Under the pieces are notes generated by a model that saw only the letters and a program-made list of their open reading frames with translations, ran no database searches and had not been told where the DNA came from. Shown piece after piece: positions 32,477 through 44,057 of a stretch of 64,000 nucleotides of DNA. Numbering within the stretch: position 1 is the stretch's first letter; every line of letters starts with the position of its first letter. The stretch is from Phoebastria nigripes (taxonomy: Eukaryota > Chordata > Aves > Procellariiformes > Diomedeidae): positions 2,073,236 through 2,137,235 of the forward strand of contig JAYKAV010000778.1 of NCBI GenBank assembly GCA_035582835.1. Reading direction: 5' to 3'. A program made the position numbers and the translations under genes.

Positions 32477-35400
32477 CTACAATGAGTCAAAAACAAATTC
32501 CAAATAGCACAATTAGTGTTCATTTGCAAACAGCAGCAACCATATCCTCAACTTAGTTTTGTCTGTACAAAAGAAAAAGGATCAGTATTATTGATCATAA
32601 ATTTCTAGTAACACAAATTAATAACTTATCCCAGTTGAGGTTAATACTGTTCTGACCAGTATTAACAAATACAAAACCTTCTGCTTTACCGAGTTTATAA
32701 GCTAGATGTCAAACAGGCTAGAATTTGTTTTAAAAAAAGGGAGACATAGAAGTCTGGGACAACAATCAATTGATCAGAGTTTAGCAGAAATGCAAAAAAT
32801 CTTATTAGTTTCTCCCAAAATGGAAGACTGCTAAAGCTGAAACCTATGCCAAGATTTTAAAAGAAGAGTGGATAACTTCAGGCTCCTCTGGGCAGAATGT
32901 CAATATCTACATGCTGTTACAGCTGTAGGTATACAGACTTTGGTATACTGGACACTTTTCCTTAGATGCCCAACTGTAGGTTTAGTTGCCAAACTATAAA
33001 CATCTGAATCACTGGAGATCCTAAATCCATGTTTAGTCATCTGAGTAAGTGCCCTGATTTATTAAAGTTAAGACACGCCTGTTATGGTTTAACCTTCCCC
33101 ATTAAGTACTCATTCAAGAATCTTACGCAGCTTGGTTTTTGGTGTTTCACTTCTTTTTCCACTGGCAGCATGTTATAACTTATATAGCCTTTGTATAACA
33201 AAACCTATACAGCTTTAACACCGCTCAAGGTATGCCATACAGTTGACTGCTATTTTTAAAGTACATATTTGGCAAACAGTGTGTTATATTAACCAGGATG
33301 CTTGCAGGAGTCTATTTTAGAATGACACATACACATAAAAGAGCTGTCCTTGGATTCGTTGCTCTCAGTCTTCTACCTGTTGGTGTGAGTACTTTGGCCT
33401 TACACAAAATTCAGTTGGTGGGTCGATATGTTATCCTTATTAATTCTCATAGCATTTTCTTGAAAATTTTTAAAGAAGTAGTATAGTTCTACCACACTCA
33501 CAGCAGCAGTCAGTCCCCACAGACTCTAGGAAAGTTACTTCTGATATACACCAGATTTGAGGGTGCAGCTGTCCCACAGACCCATGGAATTATCCCCAAT
33601 ATACTACTAGGCCACTGGTCTGGTACCTAAGATGCATTTCTGGAAGCAATTTTGAAGTTTCTTGAGTCAGGATGATACATGGAATAAAGAGTGAGACTGC
33701 ACGTTTTTCTGTGGCGGGGCCATATATCTTTGTTGTTTCAATTTATACATACCCATATGTCATATTATGGCTTTCTTACCCAGAAACAGAAGCCTGGTGC
33801 ATACAGAAGCCAGTTCCTACCTTGCAGAGTTAACATTTACAAATATGGAGTGGTATGCTGCTCTGTTTATCTCGCCTTAGGCAAGAGCATAAACATCCTT
33901 GTACTTGGGAAGAAATGACAGTTTAAACAGTGTTTAGAATGTTTTACTTCATATATGCGCTAGGATTTGGGTTGAGGTTTTGTTATTGTTTTTTTAAATA
34001 GGAGGGTATGCTGTTAAAATTTTACAAGACATCTTAGGCCTGAATGTAAATATTTACTGTGGATGCTATGAAGAATTTAGAGTGAGTCTTCTTCAAAAAA
34101 CACGTAAACAGCAATTACAGCAACATGTGAACTCTGAAATAGCATAATGTGATACCTAGATTGTGAGAAGAAATCTTGTTTCTGTTTCTTTATTAAGAGT
34201 CTGAGAATTTGGAGTCAGTTCTGTCATAGATTACCATTACAGCTGTCTCAGGACAGAAACTGTTACCCATTCCATAATTTCAGTGATTTCTGTCAAAAAG
34301 CAAAAGTACAAATGTACCATGTTAATAGGTCTACATGAATTGCTAGACAGCTCAACCAGTTTTGTAATTTTTTAAACAGACTCCTTGGTAGCATTCAAAG
34401 AAAATAGACAAGGGCATTGAATTTCCTTTTAGTCCATTTTGCTGCCTTGTGAATTGTTGAAAGATCACAACTGTGAGATATTTGGACCTTCATACAAAAG
34501 CTCAGCCCCTTCTTTGGTCACACAGGAAAGAAATTACCGTAAGTCGCTATACCTCACTCTCTGGTAGCATTTCAGTTCATACGCACATTACAGCAAATTT
34601 CCTGTCAGTATTATATTTCCAGGTTTATCTACATAAATCAAACTTTTAACATGATTTTGCCATTACAGGATCACACTGCACATGCTGTATGTATTAATGA
34701 TTCTCCTGACTGTATGTCAGCCTTTTTCCCAGCCTCCCCCAGAAGCACCTGTGCCTCCCAAATTTGAACAATGTCTATATAAAATCACCTCAGTATTATC
34801 CTTTTTTTTTAGTGTTTCTGTTGGGGGAATAAAAAGGAAGAGAGAGCACTGACAAAAAAATGAGGAAGGGCAGGTTGTATAGTAAATTACAGCAGGTTGC
34901 TGCTAGGGTAGAAATATACCATCATCATTTGTGTTATTTTAGCCTCAGGATATCACCAGGTTACTCAGCAATATGTAGACTGCCTTGCCAGGCAAGCTGT
35001 AATTGTTTCTGGTTTTGTTTATTTGTAAATTTTGTTTGTCTTCACTGGAAACCCACAAAAATGAACAAATAATTTACTCATGTAAACCAAAACTTTTCAG
35101 ATTTATGGGGGGAAAAAAAAGAAAAAAAAAGAACAACAACAACAAAAAGTCCCAAGAAGATTTGTGGAAAGCAGGATCTTCCTGGTAAAATACGTGTTTA
35201 GTGGACAGTTTTCTCTCAAAGGAAGTTTTGGCAGAAAGCCTTTGACAAGCCCACTGGGAAACAAAAGCTGCCTTTGTTAGCAGAAATACAACGTGGTCAC
35301 ACAGGGGACAGTAAGAAACCTTTATCCAGTTCTTGGGAACTTAAAGCAAGGCATATTTGGTTGTAACATGGAAGAGATTCTTCCAAAACTAGTGATTGCT

Positions 35401-37366
35401 CTTGCCTTATAGTGCAGCCCAGGCTTCCTCAGTTACTTGTTTCTCCTATCTGCTTTGGGCTAGAGTTTTGTTTAGGAAGGAAAAGTGTTTTTTCCCATAA
35501 AATTTGTGAATGGGATCTCACTACTAGAAAAATATGTTTGTAAAGATTTTCTTAGTTTTTCAATGCTTGCAATACTGGTATAACACAGCGAAGCTGAGCC
35601 TGTACCATTAGTGCTGAACCTGTCAAGACACCAGCTGCTCCTGGGGCATGTTAAAGAGCTTTAGCCCACTTTCCCCTGGTGCTGCCTGTATTGCTTTTCT
35701 GCTCCCCCTCAGTCAGGACTCTTCCTTTTTTATTATTCAAGTTATATATTATGCACTAAGTAGAATGCTTCGTTTGTCTTCCAATCACAAAATTTCCAAT
35801 GAAATGGCAACGGAAATACTTACTCTGAATTCCAAAAGTTTTAAGGAAATCATTATACCAGGTGTATTGGCATTGCAGCAGTACTGACCTTAGTCAATGC
35901 TGTGCATGCTCTGCCCATAAGGAGTTTTAGATTTCTGAATTTTTAACAGTATTAAAGTGTTGTATATAAACAGTTGTACATAAAGACTTCAGGTTATTCT
36001 GAGCCATTTGTTATAATATTCTCTAATTTCAGGTGTTTAGTTTGCTGTTGCTAGAGGGTGTGAAGAACAGTGCTGGATTACTTGGACAATTTACCTCAAG
36101 TATGTAATTTCTTTTTGTTCCGAGATTACTCCTGTATTCAGAATTTCCCACTCTCAAGAGTGCCCCTTGCTGCTTAACATGTCAAGTACTGAGAAATTCC
36201 TCATATCCACAGAGATGTTAATCTTAGGGGAAACTTTCTTTGTGAAGAACTTAGCCTGGACGCTCGCTGTTATCTGAGCACCACGGAGGAGCCAGGACCC
36301 CCCTGTGAGCAGTGCAGCACGAGTCCNCACAAGCAGCAGCACTGCTGCCTGGGACAGAAGGCCACGGGGGCTGGTGGAAGGCACCTGGCACCTATTCACA
36401 AGCAGCTGCTGCAACGAGGGACTGGGGGCTGTCCAGAGGCTCTTCAGGAGGCTCTGTAAAGACTTGGGCTGGAAACTGTGAGTGAGTAAGGTCTGGGTGC
36501 TGTGATGCACTGGTGAGAGATCACATCCCAAAGACACAGGTATGTGGGGGGAAAAGTGTGGGATAGTAACTTACTGTGGGTTAGTGGTAGCTGTGGGATG
36601 CTGCTGGGGCCAGAGTAGTCATGGGTGCCTGCAGCACATGGCAATTTCAGTCAGTTTCTTAACCAGTGAAAGATGAATAAACTGAGGGATACACAGTGGC
36701 TGTGCTCGTGCTAGGGTGGGGCAAAGGAAGGGTTTTGTAGAGAAGGCTAATGCTGAGTGCCCAGCCTTCGTGCTGTGTATGCTGTAGTGTTTTTACTTTA
36801 AACTAGCTCTAGTCTCATTCTGTCGCCTGGACACTCCTTGCCAGGTAGCAGGTATTACATCTGCTCCTTTGATTTAATCTGAGAACAGTTGAGTTTGTAC
36901 AACCCAGAACTGTTCCATTCTATGAAACAACATATGGTAAATCGTGATAATACGGAAACTTGCTTCAAAAAATGTAATCCTGATGAAGCTAAAAAGCTAA
37001 AGTAGATGCACCTGTTACTTGTGGCTGCGAGTGGATGCACAGACAGCAACTGGGGCTCAGTTTACCAGCTGATGATCTTGATTGTGTGTCTGAGCCCTAT
37101 AATAAGCAAATCAGAGAGTTGAGGTATGTTGAATCTGGTAACAAGGTCAATGAGTTGTAGCTTAAAGTGAGGCAAATGGACTTGAGGACACTCTGCAGTC
37201 CTGGTTCTCCAATTGNGCAACTAAGAAATTACTAGGATATTTCATAGTCTTGCTTTTACCAGTGACTTTTGGGAAGGATGACGTATATCTTAATCTTATT
37301 CTGGTGTGCTGCTANGAGTATACACCTGTATCTGGGACTTGTGTCTAAGTGATGTGCTTCAGGTGT
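32477..37366 (-). other. SYNPO2: presumed SYNPO2 intron 1, proximal part
   Basis: Upstream of the PDZ exon on the SYNPO2 strand; taken as intron 1 because the PDZ domain must be completed by an earlier exon. No coding exon recognised. Contains an A-rich low-complexity patch at 35113-35148 and a GC-richer patch at about 36240-36640 whose ORFs look like chance. Confidence 0.6.
35113..35148. repeat. A-rich / (AAC)n low-complexity tract
   Basis: Two A runs followed by four AAC units and another A run on the plus strand. Confidence 0.9.
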
Positions 37367-37415
37367 AGCCTGACTGAGCAGTCAGGCTCAATGATTGCTC
37401 AGTCTGACTGAGCAA
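37367..37415. repeat. two adjacent perfect hairpins
   Basis: First hairpin: AGCCTGACT (37367-37375), loop GAGC, AGTCAGGCT (37380-37388). Second: TTGCTCAGT (37395-37403), loop CTG, ACTGAGCAA (37407-37415). Both stems are nine perfect pairs and share the CTGACTGAGC word. No known family recognised. Confidence 0.9.
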
Positions 37416-37799
37416 CCAACCTGAGAAAATGAGCAATCTGAGCATAAGCACAATCCATTTAGCCTAAACCTTTATCTATTAAAGTAAGACTTCTGTGGCT
37501 TTAAAATATATGTATATTTGCACAGTGATATTCTCAATTCAAAGNGAGCTTTCCATGAGTTATTCTCAGAACTATTTACTGATCCTTTTTCAGTTTGTCA
37601 GCAGCTTTTAGACAACAGAACAGAAAATATTGCCACTGGATGTANTGGAAATACATTTCCCTGCTATTTAAGGTCCCTTGCTCATGCAGACAGAGTAGTT
37701 TCTTTCATTGAGGGGTCACCTCTGGAAGAGCCTATTCAGTTGAATATCCTATCTGATTCCTGAAGGCTCTTCTGAACTGTTGTATGGCCCTCAAGGCTT

Positions 37800-38200
37800 G
37801 AAGCCAGTTTCAGTGAACCTTATTTACACATGTAAGTCCTCGGTGTTAATCTTGAGTCTTTGATGGCTGGCCTTGTGTTTTGTTATGATGAAACATGTTG
37901 CCCAAAATAGCACGGCTTACCAGGCAAACAGGACTTCTGTAGATCAGTTGTCCGTCTTCATTATTGTTTACTACTTTAGTTATGTCAGCTGCAAACTTTA
38001 CCAGCAGAGACTTTGTGTTTTCTTTTAGACTGATGATTAAACATCAATAACAAAGGGTGAGGGGGGATCCTTAACAAGGATATGTCCTTTGACTACTGTT
38101 ATGCCCCTGTTGAATAATGATTTCCAGTTTAAGGTTACCTTCTCAGACCCAACAACTAGCCAGCTTTTAAAGCAGTATTTTTTACTACAGTAGCAAACTG
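37800..38200 (-). mobile_element. possible highly diverged amniote interspersed repeat
   Basis: Phrases such as TCAGCTGCAAACTTTACCAG, GATCCTTAACAAGG and GATTTCCAGTTTAAGGTTACC recall a widespread amniote LINE-derived repeat with 'tcagctgcaaattt...' and 'ccagttatgcaccc' segments. The match is from memory and weak; orientation and ends are uncertain. Confidence 0.25.
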
Positions 38201-41200
38201 TGCCCTTAGATGTCTTNCCATCATCAATAATGCAGAACTGTGTTTAAGAAATATCTATTAAATAGTCCTTTTTAAATAAAATAATCATTAACCTTAATCT
38301 TGGGATTACAACCCTTATTCTGTATAGTCACTTCGGTCTCACCGTTAACTAATAGAATAGCTTTGTTTAAATGTGNCTGGTGTTGAGGTCTTTTAAATTT
38401 TTCCCCACAGAAGTGGTGACCTGTTTTCTGTGTAGAAAAAAATAATTAGTCTCGGCCTTCCCATTATACAGAAGTTGTGTAATTTTTTTTTATTCTATAA
38501 GCAGGTTCTATCTACCTGCCACTTTATATGACTTTCTGCATGTAACATTAAGATTTTAGTATCTCTCTTCAGGGATTGTCTGGCAGGTAACTGAGTAACC
38601 ATTAGTGGTTTTTTAGTATGAGGAGGTTTCTAAAGGCTTTTTTTTTTTCCTTTCCCCAGGTTATGGCATGTGATCCTTACACTAGTTTGAGGAGGGAATA
38701 TGCAACTAGGTGGTAAGCACAGTTAAAACTTCTCACAGTGTCAGTACATTGTTTCACACTTGTAAGCACAAGTATCAGTTTTGTCTATTTGAGTTGAGAA
38801 CTGTTTCTGGATACAGAAGTATCTTGTGAATGAAATGACTGTTACAAGGGGGTTTTTAGTTTTCCAGAAATACTGATTCTTTCACTGTTTGAAAAAACAC
38901 AGGTCTAAGCATAGAACAGGATGTCTGGTTTCTTAGATACAACTATTCTACTGTATTGTCAGAGAGATAAGAAGGGGAAAGAAGCAGAGATAATAGGTAT
39001 CAGTATGTGGGAAAGGGGGAGTGGGGCTAGGAGTGTGGAGACACTGCCTCTTCTTTCTTTGTTCATACTAGTATTAAAGCAACAAGTGTTTGATGCACTC
39101 TTTTCATAAGTAATAGTTTCCCTAAAAAAAAACAACTTCCAATTCTAACATTTGACACCCTGAATACAGATCTGATATTTCTGAATCTAAAACTTTTTGG
39201 ATACAGTCAGATATCTTAACTTTAACAGAAGGTAAAATTAAGTTAAAAATCCAAGTTAAATAGACTATGTACCAGAAATAACNAGGAAGTCAACTGACTT
39301 GAATATGACGTAGTCTTGGCCGTAAAAGAGGTGGTGATTCAAAGTGATTCAAAAGACAGGGGCAGTGATGAAGTGATCCAAAATCTAAGCAATTAAACAA
39401 AGTTGTATTCTGCTTGCTGACAAAGTGGCAAATAGTACTACATGTGGAATATACAAAGTGTATGTGGAACTCAGCTTTGCCACTTAACTAAGTACAACAT
39501 AGTATTGCTACAATTAAAGGCCTGCCTGCTAGTTGCTGCAATAAATTTAGCTAGCTAACATGTTTCTCTTAAATATGTTTAAGGGCAGCATAAGTAAGTT
39601 AATGTAATCAATACTTGGTTTAATTTTATCAGGCATTAGCTCATACTTTCCAGAAGTTACTTTTCTCATTCATTGATTAGGTAGGTGTTAGTCATGAAGT
39701 TCAGGATCAGGGATCAAAGATCAGTGTTTCCTGTAGACAGTATTTAAAAAAAACAAACAAANAAAGGCACTTAATCTCGTCTATTATAAACCCTACAGCA
39801 AAGGCAGTGGCTAGTAAATGTATTTAAATATATTTAAAAGTTATCTGTCACTCTAATAAAATTAACAATGTACAATNCTTTATTATGAGCAGGAAGCAGA
39901 AGCACCGAGTGGCACAATTGTTAGTGTATTAGTGGTTTTAGTTGTATGAAATTAGGGAATTAAAATGAAGTTAGAAATGAACCAAATTCAGGCACANTTT
40001 ATAAATTGGGGCTCTAGGGCCTTGTTTTACAATGTTTATGCATGTAGGAGTCCTTTAGACAAAAAAGTAACCTTCAATTACTTTTTGTTTTTTAGATATA
40101 AACGTCTGTACAGTAAGTTAAGCCTACCTCATAATGTATTTGGGTTTTCTAGGGATCTCTGTAGATCCTTTTAATAGTGCAGACTTCTTAACACTTTCTT
40201 CCCCATCCCCAAGCTTTGCCATCACAAGTTACGGCACCATGGGCTGTGTAAATGCAAGTCTTAAGAAAAAGGTGACCTGTTTCTCCTTTGCATGGACTTC
40301 ATTTAGATATTAGTACCCATCCAGAAATTCAGATATTAATTCTCTGTTCTCTGGCTATGTAGCCATCTATTAAAAAATATTGTCAGTGACACAAGCCTTT
40401 TTGTGACCTTTCCAATGCATAAGGATCCAGTCTTTGCCTTCCATCTCTAAACCTGCCACTATTTAAAATTATATTTATAGTTTTAAATGTCTATGTTTTG
40501 TCAGCTCTATCTGAAAACAAACTGTCAGTTTCCAGCTTTAAATCAACACCTCTGGAAACAAAGACATGGCCTGTCAATCAGCCTGTAGATCCTGTTTCGT
40601 ACAAGGAATCAAGGCCTTTGCTGGAATAACTCTATTTAAGATGCTTTGACCTGCATCATGGTTTGGAAGCTAAGTCATGACTGCAACTTGTCGGGTATTC
40701 TGTATACAGACTCTCAAAATCCATGAATCCGAAGACATAGAGCCATATACTCTATGTAAGAGTGTATTCTACTCTTATAAAGGGCCTCTTTAGAGCTGGT
40801 ATACCAAATTCTAGTCTGTTTTCATTAGCCATGCCTCTGAGTATGAGTCTGCTGCATGATGTGGCTCAAGCTATTTGCATCTGTGCTGCCTGGAGATCTG
40901 CATCAGGCTGATACCAGTTCTCATCCCCTCCATACTGAATTTCTCCACCAGACAAGCTAGTTTCCTTCAGACTCAGTCACAGTAAAAGCCACAGTGTAAA
41001 ACCTTCAGACAGGGCAAATTCTTCAGGAGTGTGAGATCCAACCCCTCCCTAGCTCCTCTGAATATGTGGGCATGCAATAAAGAGCCTTGCCCCTAGAGCA
41101 TGTTAGATGCTAAAGCTGGAGTGCTGTGACTTTAGCTAGTATAAATATAGATAGTATAAGTACAGTAAAATATAGTTTTCTATATTTTACCTTTAAAGTC

Positions 41201-42820
41201 ACTGTGTCCCATTCTTTGGGGAGTGTATGTAGAATTTGCACAGTAAGACTAGTGAGACGATGCACATGTCTGTTAATTAATTGGGTTGAACAAAGATGCT
41301 TCTAAGCTATCTCCTGAATGCTTTTCCTGAGAGGAAACTTTGAATAATGAAGTATCTTTAGCTCTCAAGGTAAGCACAGAAATATTTCCTGTCACCAAAT
41401 TCTTCCCAGTAGCAGGATAATGATATCGGGAATTTGGCAGTTCAGCACACTCTTTTCTGCTTCTGTTCTTAAGGGAAGGCTCCTAGATACATCCACTGTT
41501 GTAGAAATGGCTTTCATGTCTGTCTGTAAAGCTAATTATATTTCTAAATGGGCTTTAAAATGAGAAAATACAACATTAGAGACATCAAAGGAGAAATGAG
41601 TTAATGTGTTCAGACATATTTTTGTTACTTAATGTTCTTTAGTGTCTGATGCAATTCTTGAACTGTTGGATTAAATCTAAAAAGTCTTTCCAGAAGGTGA
41701 GGTAGGATGTTACTCTTTGAGTTCATGGGAGTGCTGCCATTGATTATCACCAAGATCATCATCAGAAAAGTTGAAGTGGTATAATATTATGGTAGTTTAT
41801 GGCAAAATATGTGATATAGGATGTTAAGCTACATAAAGTGAAGGTACTTTTTAACTTAAAACCCATTGATCTAGTTGCCCGAAAGGTTCTGGCTTTACTC
41901 ACCAACCCACAGCTAAAGCAAAACTTTAATCATGGTTTACTCATGTGAAAGTTCATGGGACATTCTTGCAGAGGGGTGATGGTACCATCTAGTTATTAGT
42001 TTACTTATTGTTTAACTGTCTCCAGTCAGTCCTCCTGTTAGCACTGTACATGTGAAATCACACTTCTTGAGTGCGCTGGTTCAGTTTGGTAACTGTCGTC
42101 TCCTCCGTCCCATAATGTTCTCTTTATCCTATATTCAGCAAATGCAGTTTGGTACAACTTCTTATATATACTGTTGTGGAAGGGTTAAAGAACATGTTTG
42201 ACCATTTATATATTGACGGAGCACTTGTGCCATTTGGAACCAGAGAGCAGACTGATCTCAGTGAAAAGAAAAGCCTGCTCAAATTCCCAAAAGCTTTGCC
42301 TAATGTACTAGTGTATCATCTTGCTAGTGGTTGCCTTTCTCTGGCAGAAATCCAAAGTTAGCAGCTGAAGACGGGATGAGATAATGACCTCTGAAATATT
42401 GATCTGGTATGCTGGCAACGCAAATTTCCCAATAGTGAGCTTGGGTACAGCACTTAAAGTCTGTTATTCATTTTGTACAACACATCTAGTGTATAGCCTG
42501 GCTATGGATTATCCTTTCTGGGGTGTACTACTGCATGCTTGTAGTTGATGTGTCAAAACTAAAATGTTGTGCTGATTTTCTTTTTTACTAGTGCTGCTGG
42601 TTGACAAGGAGAGGAATGATGCCGTTGCCTCTCAATAGTGTGGCTGTGCATTGTCTGCTCTATTTCCATTCCCCTTTCTTCTTGCCCTGTTTGAATAGTG
42701 ACTAGCTTTATGCTTCCTGGCTTATTTTTAAATCCTAACCAACTTTGATCTCTCCATGAACATTGTAGCTATTTTTTCATTTCTCCTTTCCTACCACCCC
42801 CTGTGCAGAGAGATAATTGA
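38201..42820 (-). other. SYNPO2: presumed SYNPO2 intron 1, middle part
   Basis: AT-rich non-coding sequence with several isolated n bases. Apart from the hairpin at 41165-41190 I see no gene, RNA or recognisable mobile element. Confidence 0.55.
41165..41190. repeat. AT-rich perfect hairpin
   Basis: GTAAAATATAG (41165-41175), loop TTTT, CTATATTTTAC (41180-41190): eleven perfect pairs. Confidence 0.9.
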
Positions 42821-42864
42821 ATTGTCAATGCTTCTCAAATTGTCAGTGCTTCTCAAATTGTCAA
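42821..42864 (+). repeat. 18-base tandem repeat at the CR1 5' edge
   Basis: ATTGTCAATGCTTCTCAA at 42821-42838, ATTGTCAGTGCTTCTCAA at 42839-42856, then a partial ATTGTCAA. One mismatch between the two full units. It runs straight into CR1 sequence. Confidence 0.9.
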
Positions 42865-43302
42865 AGCGTAGCCAGCAGGTCGAGGGAGGCGATTCTTCCC
42901 CTCTGCTCTGCTCTGGTGGGACCCCACCTGGAGTACTGCGTCCAGCTCTGGAACCCTCAGAACAAGAAGGACATGGACCTGTTGGAGTGGGTCCAGAGGA
43001 GGGTCACAAAAACAATCAGGGGGATGGAACACCTCTCCTATGAAGAAAGGCTGAGTAAGTTGGGGTTGTTTAGCCTGGAGAAGAGAAGGCTTCGGGGAGA
43101 CCTTATTGCAGCCTTTCAGTACTTAAAGGGGGCTTATAAAAAAGATGGCGGCAAACTTTTTAGCAGGGCCTGTTGTGACAGGACAAGGGGGAATGGCTTT
43201 AAACTAAAAGAGGGTAGTTTTAGACTAGATATAAGGAAGAAATTTTTTACGCTGAGGGTGGTGAAACACTGGCACAGGTTGCCCAGAGAGGTGGTAGATG
43301 CC
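42862..43302 (+). mobile_element. CR1 LINE, 5'-truncated, interrupted by assembly gap
   Basis: Second CR1 copy in the same orientation as 17766-18194 but starting further 5'. It encodes reverse-transcriptase C-terminal sequence including [47 protein letters not shown] and [15 protein letters not shown] in one open frame. The last bases before the gap equal positions up to about 18046 of the first copy; the 3' tail is missing, presumably hidden in the gap. Near-identity between copies indicates recent activity of this subfamily. It lies in the presumed SYNPO2 intron 1, antisense to the gene. Confidence 0.95.
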
Positions 43303-44024
43303 NNNNNNNNNNNNNNNNNNNNNNNNNNNNNNNNNNNNNNNNNNNNNNNNNNNNNNNNNNNNNNNNNNNNNNNNNNNNNNNNNNNNNNNNNNNNNNNNNN
43401 NNNNNNNNNNNNNNNNNNNNNNNNNNNNNNNNNNNNNNNNNNNNNNNNNNNNNNNNNNNNNNNNNNNNNNNNNNNNNNNNNNNNNNNNNNNNNNNNNNNN
43501 NNNNNNNNNNNNNNNNNNNNNNNNNNNNNNNNNNNNNNNNNNNNNNNNNNNNNNNNNNNNNNNNNNNNNNNNNNNNNNNNNNNNNNNNNNNNNNNNNNNN
43601 NNNNNNNNNNNNNNNNNNNNNNNNNNNNNNNNNNNNNNNNNNNNNNNNNNNNNNNNNNNNNNNNNNNNNNNNNNNNNNNNNNNNNNNNNNNNNNNNNNNN
43701 NNNNNNNNNNNNNNNNNNNNNNNNNNNNNNNNNNNNNNNNNNNNNNNNNNNNNNNNNNNNNNNNNNNNNNNNNNNNNNNNNNNNNNNNNNNNNNNNNNNN
43801 NNNNNNNNNNNNNNNNNNNNNNNNNNNNNNNNNNNNNNNNNNNNNNNNNNNNNNNNNNNNNNNNNNNNNNNNNNNNNNNNNNNNNNNNNNNNNNNNNNNN
43901 NNNNNNNNNNNNNNNNNNNNNNNNNNNNNNNNNNNNNNNNNNNNNNNNNNNNNNNNNNNNNNNNNNNNNNNNNNNNNNNNNNNNNNNNNNNNNNNNNNNN
44001 NNNNNNNNNNNNNNNNNNNNNNNN
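43303..44024. other. assembly gap (722 N)
   Basis: Unbroken run of n. It falls inside a CR1 copy on the left and abuts a poly-A run on the right, both typical causes of assembly breaks. True length unknown. Confidence 0.99.

Positions 44025-44055
<31 letters not shown>
44025..44055. repeat. poly-A run bordering the gap
   Basis: 31 consecutive A directly after the gap. CR1 does not end in poly-A, so this is probably a separate homopolymer or a different element's tail. Confidence 0.85.

Positions 44056-44057
<2 letters not shown>

Noticed and set aside
36154..36644. Leu/Ser-rich ORFs in a GC-richer patch
   Set aside because: No homology recognised; low-complexity composition and an n in the frame.
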